Both the position numbers and the translations under genes were made by a program. A stretch of DNA of 64,000 nucleotides, from contig NC_088919.1 in assembly GCF_963576675.1 (NCBI RefSeq), positions 43,856,501 to 43,920,500 on the forward strand, written 5' to 3'. Positions 45,570 through 59,269 of this stretch are shown here, piece by piece. Positions within the stretch are counted from its first letter, which is position 1. Each line of letters begins with the position of its first letter. The notes under the pieces are model-generated. The model ran no database searches, was not told the DNA's origin, and worked only from the letters and a program-made list of their open reading frames with translations. The DNA is from Euphorbia lathyris (lineage: Eukaryota > Streptophyta > Magnoliopsida > Malpighiales > Euphorbiaceae).

Positions 45570-48500
45570 GTGAATGGTAGCATGGCTCTTGGTAATATTG
45601 CCAAGGATTATTTCACCCAGCTCTTCGCTAGTCCCTACTGCTCTAGTTATGTCGTTGTTGATACCATGGGGTCATTAGTGACCACTGATATGAAGAATGA
45701 GTTGCTCGCTCTTTTTACACATGTTGAGTTTAAAACTGCTATTTTCCAAATGCACCCGGACAAATCGCTAGGTCCTGATGGCTTAAACCCGGGCTTCTTT
45801 CAGTGCTTTTGGGATACTATTGGGGTGGAAGTGACTAATGCGTGCATTGGGTATCTGAGTAGAAGGGAGTTCCCGCCCAGTTTGAATGATACGATTATTG
45901 TGCTTATTCCTAAGATTGATAGGCCTGAGTCTATGAAAGATTTTCGACCTATCTCACTGTGCAATGTTCTTTATAAGCTTATTGCTAAGATCCTGGCCAA
46001 TAGATTGAAGAAAGTCCTACCCGCGCTAGTCTCTGAGAATCAGTCTGCCTTTGTCCCGAGTAGGTCTATCTCTGGCAACATTATGGTTGCCTTTGAATCA
46101 CTACACTTTATGAAGAGGAAGAATAGGGGTAAAATTGGCGAGGTAGCTCTGAAATTGGACATTAGCAAGGCTTATGATAGGGTTGATTGGACCTTCCTAC
46201 GTTTGGTCATGTTGAAATTGGGCTTCCCAGAGATTTGGGTTGAGTGGATGATGTTGTGTGTGACCTCAGTGGAGTACTCTGTCTCAATTAATGGGAAATT
46301 TGTGGGACCTATTAGGCCTGGTAGAGGGCTCAGACAAGGTGACCCTTTATCCCCTTATCTTTTTATACTATGCGCTGAAGTCTTATCTAATCTTATTGCT
46401 AAGGCAGTTTTTGAGGGCTCAATCCATGGGTGTCTGATTGCAAGGGGTGCCCCAACTATTACTCATCTCTTCTTTGCAGATGATAGCTTTCTTTTCTTCA
46501 GGGCTTCCATGGATGGGTGTCTCAAAACTAAATCAATTCTGGCAGTATATGAGGCGGCATCAGGTCAAGCTGTCAATCTACAGAAATCAGGTATTTTCTT
46601 TAGCCCAAATGTCAGCCCTGATTTGCGGGGTGCAATTTGCAGCTTGCTCCAGGTCCATAACCCCCTCGACACGGGTCGTTACCTCGGCCTCCCCTCGCTA
46701 ATTGGTAAGTCTAAGGTGGCTATTTTCAGTTTTCTTAAGGATAGATTGAGGAAACGGTTGAGTGCCTGGTGCTTTAGATTCCTTTCAGCTGCAGGAAAGG
46801 AAATCTTAATAAAGGCAGTGGCTCAAGGCGCAACCTACGTTCTGTATGAGTGTATTTAAGCTGCCAAAAACCCTTTGTATTGAGTTGGAAAGAATAATGA
46901 ATTCCTTTTGGTGGGGTATGAAACCGGGAGGGAGAAGGTCGAGTCATTGGCAGAGTTGGGAATGATTGAGCAGAAATAAGAGAGATGGTGGATTGGGTTT
47001 TCGTGACCTGCAGAAGTTTAATCTTGCTCTACTTGGTAAGTAGGGTTGGAAGTTGTTAGCTAGTCCAAATACCTTGGTTGGGAAGCTCTTCAAAGCTAAA
47101 TATTTCCATAGGGAGCCCTTCCTTTCCTCCAAATTGGGCAATAATCCTAGTTTTATTTGAGGGGGTGTTTGGAAAGCTACTGATGTCCTAAAATTGGGGG
47201 TGAGGTGGAGAATTGGGGATGGTGAGTCAGTGTCAGTTTGGAAGGATCCCTGGGTGATCACTGACCCTCCGTTTCTAGCTCAAAATACTGTGGGAAGGCC
47301 CCTCAGGGACATGAAGGTGGCTGAGCTTTTTATCCCAGGAAGGAAAATTTGGGATAGAGGCAAGGTCGAGTGAGTGTTGAATGCGAGGGACGTCGGATTA
47401 GTATGTAAAATGATTCTCCCAGTTAGAGAAGTTGGATACTGTTTGATGTGGAACTTTACTAAGGATGGAAGGTATACAAGCAAATCTGGTTACAGAGCAT
47501 TGTGTGGTGGTTATCAAAATGTGGTGGAGAATGTGGGATGGGATAGATTGTGGAAGCTACACATCCCTCCAAAGATTAAGCTGATTATGTGGAAATTGGC
47601 GGCAGGTTGCGTGGCTACTAGACACAAACTATCTAGTCGAGGTTTACCGGTGCCTACCCATTGCCCATTCTGCCACACTAATGTTGAATATGACTATCAC
47701 CTCTTTGTGGGTTGTATCTATGCCCATGAGTGTTGGAACCTATCCGGGATCAATACGGATGCCTTCCAACTTGATTATTTAAATTTAACGGATTCTGTTT
47801 TGCAGGTGTTTAAATTCATGGACCAGAAGATTCTTAGTAAGGTGGCGATGACGTTCTGGACTATTTGGATTCAACGGAATGCTCTAGTATGGGAAAGTAA
47901 GCTGCAATTACCGACCCAAGCTATGCATTCAGCGTTCCGGTTCCTTGCTGACTGACGGGCTTCACAATTCACCGATTCTGGGATCGGCCTTGCTGTGTCT
48001 GCTACCCCAACGAATGACAACGTAGGCTCCTCTGCCCTTGCCGGTGCTAGAAATGCCCAGGTCCTTGGGACAGCAGCCAACATTCATACTGATGTTGATG
48101 TTCGTTGGTCCTATCCTCCGTCCGGTTCAATTAAGTGTAACAGTGATGCCGCCTTGTTTAAATCTGCTAACTGTGGGGGTTTAGGTGCGATTATTCGCTC
48201 TTCTGATGGGTCGTTTATGGCTTGCCGGAGTCGAGTGATTCCGCTCTTTGAAGACGTGCGCGTGTCCGAAGCGCTAGCCTTACGCGATGCCATGTATTGG
48301 GCTGTTTACCTTAATTGTATTAATGTTATTTTTGAAAGCGATTCGTTGTTCGTCGTCAATAACGTTAACTCTGTCGCTCTAGACTTGTCACAGTTCGGTT
48401 CAATTATTCAGGATTGTCAGGTTTTGCTTAGTAGTCGACACGATTTTAAAGTGTCTTTTGCCCCGCGTCTAACGAATAAGGGAGCCGATGTTGTTGCACG

Positions 48501-48620
48501 ATATGCCCTTTCCAATGGTAGCGAGTTTGTGTCTTTCTCTGTGCCTCCATGGTTGCAGGAAACTTATTGTTCTGATTTGCATGTTTAATGAAGTTTGGTC
48601 TTGTTTCAAAAAAAAAAAGT
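45570..48620 (+). pseudogene. L1-type LINE, 5'-truncated, ORF2 decayed
   Basis: The element starts inside ORF2; ORF1 and the endonuclease are missing. RT (45570-46859) has DKSLGPDGLNPGFF, FRPISLCNVLYKLIAKILANR, LDISKAYDRVDW, RGLRQGDPLSP and catalytic FADD. The frame shifts near 46855, and several stops follow at positions where relatives have tryptophan or other residues. A zf-RVT region (47374-47955, HKLSSRG...CPFCHTNVEYDYHLF) and a C-terminal RNase H (47995-48588, CNSDAALF, SEALALRDA, ESDSL) come next. It ends with a poly-A tract at 48608-48619. I could not define the target duplication. Confidence 0.88.
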
Positions 48621-49241
48621 AAAAAATATAATTTTATATAATTACTAGCTATGTCTAATATATAAACTATTAAAAAGAAGGTTATTCAAGCATGGGAAAG
48701 AATCCTGAGAAAAATGGAAGCTTCCGATGAACATTCATTTTTTTTTCTTGTCAGTATGAATGTATAATGGATGATTATGCTCTGGAAATCAGAGATTTAA
48801 ACCATTTTTAGTTGGAAAAAGAATTCTAATTTATTGGAACTTCCCTTTAGTCTTCATAGAACAAACCTCTTTTCTTTTACTTGCTTGAATTTAAAAAACA
48901 AACATACAAACAGCAATTCATGTTTTTCTTGGAAGAGAATAGCAATATCATATTAAAAGTAGTTTTATTTTATAAGCATTTTACATTTTAAGAAATTATT
49001 TTTTGAAGTATTAGATGGTTGTAAATAGTTAATCAATCACTACTAATATGTAATTTACCCAATCCAGTTCACCTATCAGGCTCGGGCCGAGCTAAACTGT
49101 AAAAAGTAATTTTCAAGTCCAGCCCAACCCGGCCATCTAATATATTGATATTAAAAAAAATTTAATATAATTATTATAAGCGATATCAATTTTCTTAAGT
49201 TTCTTTCATTAGCATAACCCAATAAGAGGAGTAATTTGTTT
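48621..49241. other. AT-rich spacer between two LINEs
   Basis: I see no gene, RNA or clear repeat here. Confidence 0.5.
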
Positions 49242-49259
49242 AGAGTACACCACTTGATT

Positions 49260-50784
49260 TTTTTTTTTTTGGTAAGAAGGGAAGAAAAAAAAAACAAACA
49301 AACAAAAACCTAACCCGGGATCAGTCTAGGAAGACTGACCCCAATCCTATCCTCAAGAAGAGAAGGTAACAGAAAAGAAGGAGGAACGGAAAGGGTAGAA
49401 ACACCTAACATCCCCCCATGCCCAGCAGCTGCCAAGCGATCCGCCACGCGGTTTTGCTCCCTATAAATATGGGAGAAGGTAAGAGAATCGAAGGCAGGAC
49501 AAAGCCTCAAGATGGCTTTAATGAGATTCTGACTCTTAAGACAAACAGCATGTCTATCCGAAATCCTGTTGATAGCCTCCAAATTGTCAGACTCCACCGA
49601 AAGTCTTTTAACACCCATGCGAATGGCGAGTTTAATGCCAGACAAGATCCCCCAGAGCTCCGCAGTAAAGGAGGAGCCCGTACCTAAGTTATGGGTAAAC
49701 CCAGCCAGCCAGGCGCCACCAGCATCCCGAAGAACTCCACCAGCAGCAATTCTGCCATTACTAAGGCAGAAGCCATCCGTATTCAACTTGACAACCCCTT
49801 CCCTAGGCTTCCTCCAACCAACTAACTGGACCTCTTTAACCGGGGAGGGGTGAACCAGGGGCTCTCCTTCAAAACTCTTTGTAATAACAGAGAATTTTTT
49901 CGAGAAGTAAAACCGGAGGTCATGAATAAAGACAGTCTTCTCAGCAAATAACTCTTCATTCCTCCATGTCCACATTTGGTGACAAATAATAGCGAAGAGA
50001 ATAGCCCCGTGCTCCATACTGGCCAACAAATTCCCATTAACGCCTTCAGAGAACCAATCAATATCAGAGAACCCCATAAAGGAAGGAAGGATGTGGTGAG
50101 GAAGGACCCCTTCCCAAACCTTTCTACTATTCGGGCAATCCCTCAAAGCATGGCACAAGGTTTCCACATGGCCGCTGCATCTGCTACAGGCACCAGATAC
50201 AGCCAAGTGCCTTCTGTGTCTATCTACATTCGTGAGGAGCCTGTCTTTGACTCCCAGCCATAGGAAACTCCTAATGCGGTAGGGGACTTTGAGGGCCCAA
50301 ATGGACTTCCAAATTTCCAAGGGAGGATCAGCCCTATTAGGGGTAAAAGCTTCATAGGCCGATTTGCAAGAATAAGAACCATTATTAGTCAAGGCCCAGC
50401 AGTGTCTGTCCTTATCCTCCTCCTGATTACTAATCTTCACACCTCTAATATTAAGGAGGGTCTCCAGGCTAAGAAAGGAGTCGAACTTAGACCAGATCCA
50501 GTCTCCCTCCGAGTCCACCACATCAGCAATTCTCCAGGAGAGGAGATCATTCGGCGGAGGGGCGATGCACACCTCAATCAACGGTTTGTCACAATCCAGG
50601 TGTCATACTAGAAACTAATGGATCTCCCATTACCCACCTCCAAGCCAATCCCCGTACAGAACTCAGCAAAAACAGCACTAAGCCCTTTCCAGAGGAAGGA
50701 ACAGCTGACAACCCTCTCCTTCAGGCCACCAAAGATTCTATCTTTTCTATACTTGCCGCACAGAAGACGAACCCAAATGGAGGA
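49260..50784 (-). mobile_element. Second L1-type LINE, 5'-truncated, perfect TSD
   Basis: The flanks at 49242-49259 and 50785-50802 are identical (AGAGTACACCACTTGATT). The poly-A tail is the T run at 49259-49271 on the plus strand. The body encodes the C-terminal part of ORF2: zf-RVT (RSFLWLGVKDRLLTNVDRHR, CSRCSGHVETLCHAL) and RNase H (KLNTDGF, FTAELWGILSG, VESDNLEAI, ADRLAA). The frame 50581-49310 is open for 423 residues. Upstream of it a TAG and a frameshift break the older frame. Confidence 0.92.
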
Positions 50785-50802
50785 AGAGTACACCACTTGA
50801 TT

Positions 50803-51145
50803 ATATTATTAATTAATCAGATATGTTATTATTAAGAAAAAAAGTATAAAAATAAACCATGTGGTTTCACTCGTTTTCAATCATAAACTATGAGGTTAAA
50901 AATTTGCAAACATGTACCATGTGTTACCTTCCGTTAGCAAACACAGTCCAATCGGTGTTAAAAAAAAGTCAAAAAATCAAATGACAATGAGTTATTTTTG
51001 TTCTTATATTTATTTATTTTATAAATTGATCACATTCATATCTATTTATCACAAACAAACCCAAAACAAAAACAAAAAAAACCAAACTTCATATCTTCTC
51101 ATTCTCTCGCATCTCTCTTTAATCTATTTCTTTCCCTCTCTAAAC
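50803..51145. other. AT-rich spacer, no gene seen
   Basis: Short A/T-rich sequence between the LINE target duplication and the hAT element, with no recognisable feature. Confidence 0.5.
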
Positions 51146-51153
51146 ACACCCAC

Positions 51154-52672
51154 TAGGGGTGCAACGGGGAAGAGATTATCCGAAAATTGTGGATATCCAC
51201 ACTAACGGGGATGGAAAATAACCGTAAAAAGTAGGGATGAGGATGAGGACGAGGACGGACAAAAAATTTCTCTGAAACCTAAATGGGGATAAAGAGATTG
51301 TTATATCCGTCCCATGAGGATCCCCACCCATTACCCGTATAAATCCATGTGGGATACACCAAAACTTATTAATTTTAAACATTACTTAAATAACATTAAT
51401 TATTTACAAACATATCAGGCTGTCCTACTAACATTAATTAATAACAAATCTAATTATGAACATTCTATAGAAACAAGTCCAAATTACTTTCTTTATTCAT
51501 CAAAAAATAAGCAGCTAATAAACTCCCATCGACTGCTGGCAATAGATATCATAACATTGTTAGACGGGTAGTAATCAAGCGTAGAAAACTTCCAGAAGAA
51601 TTGGACATTATATAGAACACATGTACGGGTGGAGACAGGGGGTTGGGCCCCTCCGGCCGCCAGAACCACTATTGTCACAAGTAGTTTCAGCCAAGTTTCC
51701 ACAAAATTTGAGGTGTTGTGGTGTTTCAACCCTCCTGTTTCCAAAAAAAAAATCAGATTGGGTGTTAAATTAGCACCCAAAATTGGCTTAGGTCCTTTTA
51801 GGTTCTCTCTAAATTCAAAATTCTAATTTTTTTTGACATATTAGACCCCTTTCTAAATCCAAATTTCTAATTTTTTTGGCCTGTTAGGCGCTCATTAAAT
51901 CCAAATTTATTTATTTTGCCTGTTAGACCCTTCTTAAACCAAAATTTCTAAATTTTTTGGCCTATTAAACCCTCTTTAAATCTGAATTTTTTCTATTAGA
52001 CACTGTTTTAACCAAAAAAAATAAATACACACCACGTGTAAAATCGGCTTCCCCAACCGAACAATCATGTATTCGATGTACAGGAGGAAAAGCATTTTTT
52101 TTGCAGACAAATAAAAGAAAACATGTCTATCCTTTAATTAAAAGGTGAGGTTTAAAGAAACAGATATTTGAGTAAACAATTTGATCACACAACACATTTA
52201 AGTTCCCAAAATTTCATTGACACCACACAAATCTTCTATTTGAATATACAAGTGCTAACCCTAAACATTATTAACAGAATCATAACATGTAGAGTAGTCT
52301 TCCATGCAGAACCATTAGAAAACACATATGAATTATAAAAGCTCTAAGTTTTATATTACATGAAGTATATGATCTATTCAAAAGGATAAAAATCCTAGCA
52401 ATATGTACACTGTCAAAATTTCACATTTAGCTTAATGAAATTTTTTCCAAGTTCTAAATCTAATCTAATCGTTACACAAAACCTTTTAGGCTAATGTTAT
52501 TATTTTATTGGGCATGAGGATTCCCCGTTACTCGTGGGATCCGTATGGAGGGATGCGGATGAAAAAACCCCTCAATCATTTAATGGAGATTTTCTGAAAT
52601 TGTCCCTATAAGCATTAGGAACACAGTGGGAAATTCATTTTCAGCCCTGCCCCGCACCGTTTGCCACTCCTA
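51154..52672. mobile_element. hAT-type non-autonomous element, 1.5 kb
   Basis: The left end TAGGGGTGCAACGGGG and right end ...CCGTTTGCCACTCCTA are imperfect inverted repeats of the hAT type. The 8-bp flanks ACACCCAC (51146-51153) and ACACCCTC (52673-52680) differ at one base. Subterminal GGGGAT/ATCCCC phrases recur at both ends. There is no transposase ORF. A degenerate tandem repeat of roughly 55 bp (AAATCCAAATTTCTAATTTTT...CCTGTTAGACCC) fills 51790-52010. Confidence 0.75.
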
Positions 52673-52680
52673 ACACCCTC

Positions 52681-53072
52681 AGAGAAGGTTCATTTTTCTA
52701 TATATTTCTGATGCGTTTTGGACTGCAATTTTCTCCTATATATACCCATATTCTATATCTATTGGTATTCACAAAGTAGAAGAGACGAACATAATCACTG
52801 AAGCAGCAAGAACAATAATTTTGCAAAGAAAATAAAAAACAATGAACTCCGGAAACAATTCAAGCACACAAATCTTCGTGTGTTAACGGTTGTGGTTTCT
52901 TTTGTGCATTGGAGAATCACAATATGTGCTCAAAGTGCTAACTAGATTTTCTTACACATGAGCTCATTACGAAATCTAGATCAGTTGAAACGCAAAAATC
53001 TGAATCTGTTAGAGTTGATAAAGGTCCACAATGAAGACTAGAACCTACACACACCAGATTACTTCTCTAATC
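52681..53072. other. Spacer upstream of E6
   Basis: No gene is evident. A phrase AATCTGTTAGAGTTG occurs here (53003) and again at the presumed E6 LTR start. Confidence 0.4.
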
Positions 53073-56000
53073 TGTTAGAGTTGTTGAATTAGTTAGTTAG
53101 TTTCCCTTTCCCCCAATTCTAGCTAACTGAATCTTGTGTTGTATAAATAACAGTGATGAACTTTGTATCAGTTAATTGAATATCAATCAAGAGTTTCCTT
53201 TTCATTATTTTTTTCTTCCATACAATCTAAGATGGTATCAGAGCTATGGTGAATAGGAAGAGAAATAAGAAAAGCAAGAAGAATAAAGATGAAAGACATT
53301 TCGAGAATCTTGTAGCAGAATCTGAGTACGAAGACGCTGAAGCAAGTTCAGGAGAAAATTTAGAAGAAAACATGAATTTCACCGGAGAAGGCAGTCGGAA
53401 TCGATGCAGCGGCGAAGATAACTCAGAACGAAGAATTATTCACCAAAGATGCATAGGCCATAACAATCCAGGAGCAGTTTTAGTGAGCAACTTGTTGACA
53501 AACAACAATTACCTTTCATGGAGCCATGCCATGAAACGAGCTTTGACTGTCAAAAAGAAGCTCAAATACATAAGATCCGATGAAGTACCATCGGCGAAAG
53601 GCACTCCGGCATATGATGACTGGAAGGAAACAGATTGTCTGGTTATTGCCTGGATCTTGAATTCAATCCATAAAGATCACTCTGAATCTTTTGAATATGC
53701 CAAATCTGCTAAAGACTTGTGGAGAGAACTGGAGCAAAGATTTGGTGAGAATAATTCACCAATGTTGTTCAGACTCAAAAGGCAAATTAGTGCCACAGTT
53801 CAAGGTAACAATTCTGTGTGTGCTTATTTTTCAAGTTTAAAGAAGCTATGGGATGAATTGAATCTTTTAAGACCTGTACCTGAGTCAATGTGGAGTTGCA
53901 GAATCATGTATATGTAATGCCTTTAAATGAATCAGTGATATGAATGAGGAAGATCAACTTATGCAATTTCTTACTGGCTTAAATGAGCAGTATGAGCATG
54001 TCATTAATTAGGTATTGTTAAATGATCCATTACCATCTGTTAACAAAGCCTTTTCCATGGTCCTGAAGATAGAAAAACAGAAAGAAATCATCACTAATCA
54101 ACAGTTAGAAGTAGCCAATTACTCTAGTAATTTTAGAAGTGTTGAAGTTGTTAACTATAGCAATGGTGCAGATATAGATAAGAAAGATAAGTTTTGTAGT
54201 CACTACAGGAAGACTGGACATATAAAGTCAGAGTGCTTTAAACTCATTGGTGATCCTGACTGGTTTAAAGATCCTAGTAAGAGAGGAAAAGGGAAAGGCA
54301 AAGGCAACAACAATGGAAACAGGTCTTCTAGGGTAAATATGGTGGAGGGTGGCAACAATGCAGGGTCTTCAAATGAATATGTTTTTGAGGGAGATGGAAG
54401 TAACAACAAACTTGACATAAACACTATGTTGCAAGAAATGTATAAACTAATCAAAGGAAGCACACAACCCCAGCAACCAGACTTCTCAGCGTTTGCAGGT
54501 TTTACTGGTAAAGCTTCATCTCATCACATTGTTTTTAGTAATATACAATGGATAATAGATAGTGGTGCAACAAGTCACATGAGTTCATAACTACAGTTAT
54601 TTTGCAACTATAGAAAGGTTCATACCAGAACAGTCTTAATGCCTGATGAAAATGCACAAATGGTAGAACACATAGGTGATGTGAAATTAACATCTAAACT
54701 GAAACTACAAGATGTTTTGCATGTTCCATTGTTTCAATACAATTTATTATCTGTAGGGCAACTATTAAGGCAGGAACATATCACAGTAACTTTCTATTCT
54801 GGATATTGTCTCTTGCAGGACCTGGATTCATGTGAAATATTGGCTGTAGGGTGGGCACATAGAGGTTTGTACATATTAAGCAATAAGTCTTTTTCACAAG
54901 AGGTTATAAGATAGCTCTCTTTGAATAAACAACCAGCTCACCTTACCTGTAGTAGTATATCTAGTAGTTTAGATATGAATAAACACACATCACCTAATCT
55001 TTGGCATTTGAGGTTAGGTCATGTTTCAGATGAAGTAATACAGCATATTGAAGGTGTTAGCGGTAAGATTGATAGTTCTATGTGTGAAGTTTGTCCACAA
55101 GCCAAACAACATAGGCTACCTTTTTCCAACAGTTCAATAAGTACAGAGAGAAAGTTGGAGATGTTGCATTGTGATTTATGGGAGCCATATTCCGTGGTTT
55201 CTCAAACTGGAGCTAAATACTTTCTTACAGTGGTTGATGAATTTACTAGAGCAATATGGGTTATATTGGTACAAAATAAGATGCAGGTTCCCAAAGCCTT
55301 AATGACATTGATAACTATGGTGGAGAAGCAGTTTGAAGTAACAGTGAAGGTGGTGAGAAGTGACAGTGGCACAAAGTTTTGTAATGATGCTTGCAGAAAT
55401 TTTTTTGTTACAAAGGGGATAATTCATCAGAGATCTTTCCCTTACACTCCCCAGCAGAACGGAGTAGTAGAAAGAAAACATAGGCAATTACTCAATATAA
55501 CAAGAGCTTTTCTGTTTCAAAGTCATTTATCAAGTACATTTTGGGGTGAAACAGTTCAGCTAGCAGCAGCAGTAGTGAATGTATTGCCTATGAAGATGTT
55601 AAATTGGCAAAGTCCTTACCAGTTACTTCATGCCAAATCACCCAACTACAGTCTGTTCAAACCTCTAGGCTGTTTGTGTTTCTACACAGATGTGCACGCA
55701 CAGAAAAATAAACTAGACCCTAGAGCACACAAAGCCCTCTATATGGGTTTCTCCACTGGACAGAAAGGCTATAAGTTGCTTGATTTGCAGACTAACAAAT
55801 TTATCATTTGTAGGGATGTCATTTTTAAGGAGAATGTGTTTCCTTATCCGCAGAATCCTACATCTCTCACACTTGATGTTTGGCCTGAAATGGAGGAACA
55901 TCATAGTGTGACAGTAATCAACCATAATCCTGTAGCAGCAGCTGATCCAATAGATGTTACCCCTACAGAAGGAGAAAATATCGTTTTTAATGAGCTCGCT

Positions 56001-57740
56001 GAGGAAGTGGACACACATGTAGAAGTGGTTCCGGTCTCACAACCTAATCCTGTCCCAGTTCAGGCTCGGAGAGCCAGACATACTATGAAGCCTAGATGGT
56101 TACAAGATTTTGTGTGTCATGCTGATACAAGTAAACCAGCATGTGAGTTTGAAGGTTTATCCCAAGATCATCTGAGTTTTGTTGCAAATATCTCAGATGA
56201 AAAAGAACCAAAGAACTATGTTGAGGCTTGCAAAGATCCTAGATGGATTGCAGCCATGAACAAAGAACTTGAAGCTTTAGAATCTAATGGCACATGGTGT
56301 ATTGTTGACTTACCACAAGGGAAGTAGAAGATAGATCCTAGATGGATATACAAGATCAAATAAAATGCGGATGGCACAGTGGAGAGGTTTAAAGCAAGGT
56401 TAGTAGCCAAAGGGTATAACCAAACCTATGGAGTTGATTACTTTGAATCCTTTAGTCCAGTTGCCAAGACTGTCACAGTTCGAATGCTTTTAGCAGTAGC
56501 AGCAGCTAAACAGTGGCCCTTGCATCAAATAGATGTAAACAATGCATATTTGCATGGTTATCTAGAAGAAGACATCTATTTTACCTCACCTCAGGGATAT
56601 ACTAAATGTCCAGCAGGCAAAGTCTGTAAGCTTATAAAGTCATTATATGGCCTTAAACAGGCTGGTAGACAGTGGAACAAGGAAATCACAATCAAATTGA
56701 TTGCTTTTGGTTTTGACAGGTCATATCATGATCATTGCCTATTTGTCAAACACTATCCCAATGGAGATACAGTGTATCTAGTTCTCTATGTGGATGATAT
56801 ATTATTGACAGGAAATAAACTTGAAGAGCTGCAGAAGGTGAAACAGTACCTAGATGGTTTGTTCACTATAAAAGACCTTGGAGATGCTAAGTACTTCCTA
56901 GGAATAGAGGTGGCAAGATCTGAAGCATGAATGTTGATCTCACAAAGCAAGTATATTAAAGACATCATAGCAGATGCAGGGATGGAACAAGCAACTACAG
57001 TTAGTAGTCTTGCTACACATGGATTAATACTTGAAGAACCAAGAGAACTATTAGCTAATCCTGAAGTCTTTAGAAGAATTGTGGGAAGGTTATTATATAT
57101 TGGTTTCACCAGGCTAGACATTACTTTTGTAAGTCAACAACTAAGCCAGTATATGCAACAACCAGCAAAGCACCATTTACAGGCAGCACTTCATGTTCTT
57201 AAGTGTCTAAAAGGAATAGTAAAATATGGGTTGTTTTATCCAGTTCAAGATGATAAGCAAATGAATATATCAGCGTTTTGTGACTCAGACTGGGGAACCT
57301 GCAAGGAAACCAGAAGATCAGTCACAGGATATTGTGTGATGGTTGGAAAATCTTTAATCTTGTGGAAAGCAAAGAAACAGGATGTTGTTAGTAAGTCCTC
57401 GGCTGAAGCTGAGTACAGAAGTATGTCTCAAACAGCATGTGAAGTCAAATGGATCAATTACTTAGTAGGAGAATTTGGTTTTAAAAGCTGCAAACCAATA
57501 CCACTGCATTGTGACAATGAAGCAGTAATTGCTATTGCTAAGAACCCGGTATTCCATGAGAAGATAAAATATGTGGAGATAGATATTCATTTTGTAAGAA
57601 ACTAGATTGAAGCAGGCTTCATCTATACTCCAGACGTATACTCTCAACAACAGTTAGCAGATGTGTTTACCAAAAATTTAAGCAGTAACCAAATGTGGCC
57701 TTCTTTTCAAAAGATGGGAATGATTGTTGAAACACTTTTC
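53073..57740 (+). mobile_element. E6: decayed Ty1/Copia element
   Basis: A short presumed 5' LTR (53073 to about 53224, TGTTAGAG... to ...CATACA) precedes the initiator-Met PBS TGGTATCAGAGC at 53233-53244. Coding order is gag, protease, integrase, RT, RNase H, which defines Copia. I could not find a matching 3' LTR, and the element runs into E7's flank. The LTR boundary is tentative. Confidence 0.8.
53246..57720 (+). pseudogene. E6 gag-pol polyprotein, one frameshift and several stops
   Basis: Gag (UBN2-like; NYLSWSHAMKRAL, DLWRELEQRFGENNS) starts at the ATG just after the PBS. A frameshift near 53910-54010 moves it to the frame used from there on. The knuckle (CSHYRKTGHIKSEC) has Tyr where the second Cys belongs. 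Protease is WIIDSGATSHMSS, followed by a stop at 54588. Integrase has HCDLW, VRSDSGTKF and NGVVERKHRQ. RT has ARLVAKGYNQ, SLYGLKQAGRQWN and YVDD. RNase H has CDSDWG, SSAEAEYRSM and HCDNEAVI. Further stops lie at 54912, 56325, near 56360, 56928 and 57603, but the frame itself is preserved for about 3.7 kb. Confidence 0.88.
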
Positions 57741-57840
57741 CACATGATTTTGATTTGACAAAATTATTTAAGTTAATCCATGATTAAGGGGCAATTAAAT
57801 TTAAGTGCTTTGGTTTAATTGTACTAATGTGTTTGTTCAA

Positions 57841-59215
57841 TGTTGAGTACAATTTTAAGTGAACAGAAATAAAAAGTACGACAGAATAAAGTCAGCATAG
57901 AAGCTGAGTAAAACACGACTCAGCATAATAGAAGAAAAGTCATATTCAGAACAAACGCTTGAAGATGAAGCTGACCAAAGAAGCTGAGTGGAACACAACT
58001 CAGCATAATAGAAGAAAAGTCTTCTTTAAAACAAACGCTTGAAGACGAAGCTGATCGAAGAAGCTGAGTAGAATATGACTTAGCCTCGCCAAAGATAAAA
58101 GATCAAAGGCAACGTCTATAAGTTCAAGCTGAGTGTTCGTCAGGACAGCGCGAATGATCCGTTTGCAAAAAGACAAGATCCGACAACTGTCTGCACCAAT
58201 ACAGAAGCTTTGGAATTACGCACGGAGACAGTTTCGAGATGCATGGGTCAACTGGCCGTTGGCTAAAAGACGAAACTGGCGCTAGAAGATGAACCTGGCG
58301 GAAGAAGACAAGCCTGGCGCCTGCTAAATTCAGACGACAGGATTGGCCTGCAATATCTGTATGCTGACCAGTGAATGACGCAAGGAGCCGTTTGAATTCA
58401 ACGGATACATCCGAATTCAAATGATTGAGGCATCAGAAACTCACTATAAAAGGACAAGTCCAACTCTTGGATCCTTTGCTGAAGTACAAAAAGAAAAGAG
58501 CATACATACAAAGCACATTCAAACAAGAAAAGAAAATCTTACACCAAATTCCTATTTCTGTGTAAAAGTCTAGATTGAATTTGTATTCATCTAAAGTGTT
58601 CTTCATCTAGAAAGAACAAATTTGTATCAATTGTAAAGATTGAGAGAGTGGTGCTGAGTACTCGGTTTTAGTACTCAGCGGTAGAGAAAATCTGAGTGTT
58701 CGATTATAGCATTCAGTAGGGTTGAGTAGACGAATAGAGGAAGGTACTCTTGCATACTCAACTGCTTTGTAAACGGTTTGTGCTCTACCTTTAAAGAGCT
58801 CAGTATTGGATTGAAAAAGCCCGGAAGGATTCTGGGGACTGGACGTAGGCGGTGAGGCCGAACCAGGATAAGTCTGCTGAGTAATTTCTAACCCTTTCTC
58901 TCAATATATATATATATATATATGTATGTGTTGCTTGCTTAAATTACTCAGGATATAAATTGTATAAGCTGACGCTGAGTAATCAGAGTGCTGAGTTGGA
59001 AGCTGAGCTAAGTGTTAATTCCCAACTCGCAAGTAAAACGGTTCTAGTCAGCCTCTAACTAAAGCTGTCTTACATATCTCTCGGTTGTGCTGACCAAAAC
59101 TGAGTTAAGTAATTTAAAGAATTGGCTAAGTCAGCATAATTAAGCGAAAAAGTTACATTAGTTCCTAACCCCCCCCCCCTCAGAACTAATTACACGGGAC
59201 CAACAAGTGGTATCA
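57841..59215 (+). repeat. E7 5' LTR with GCTGAGT/ACTCAGC dyads
   Basis: An 80-bp unit repeats about 2.4 times at 57901-58090. Each unit contains GCTGAGT, eight bases, then ACTCAGC, with centres at 57913.5, 57993.5 and 58073.5. The TATA box is TATAAAAG at 58444-58451. A larger dyad, GCTGAGTACT with AGTACTCAGC seven bases away, lies at about 58652-58678 downstream of it. A (TA)n run is at 58906-58923 and a C run near 59169. Confidence 0.85.
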
Positions 59216-59269
59216 GAGCTTAAAAGCTCACTACTCAAAGATAAAACTATCTTGAGCCGATCCCTGTAA

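Noticed and set aside
50608..50796. Separate 62-aa gene on the minus strand
   Set aside because: It is an out-of-frame upstream piece of the truncated LINE ORF2, ended by a TAG within the same element.
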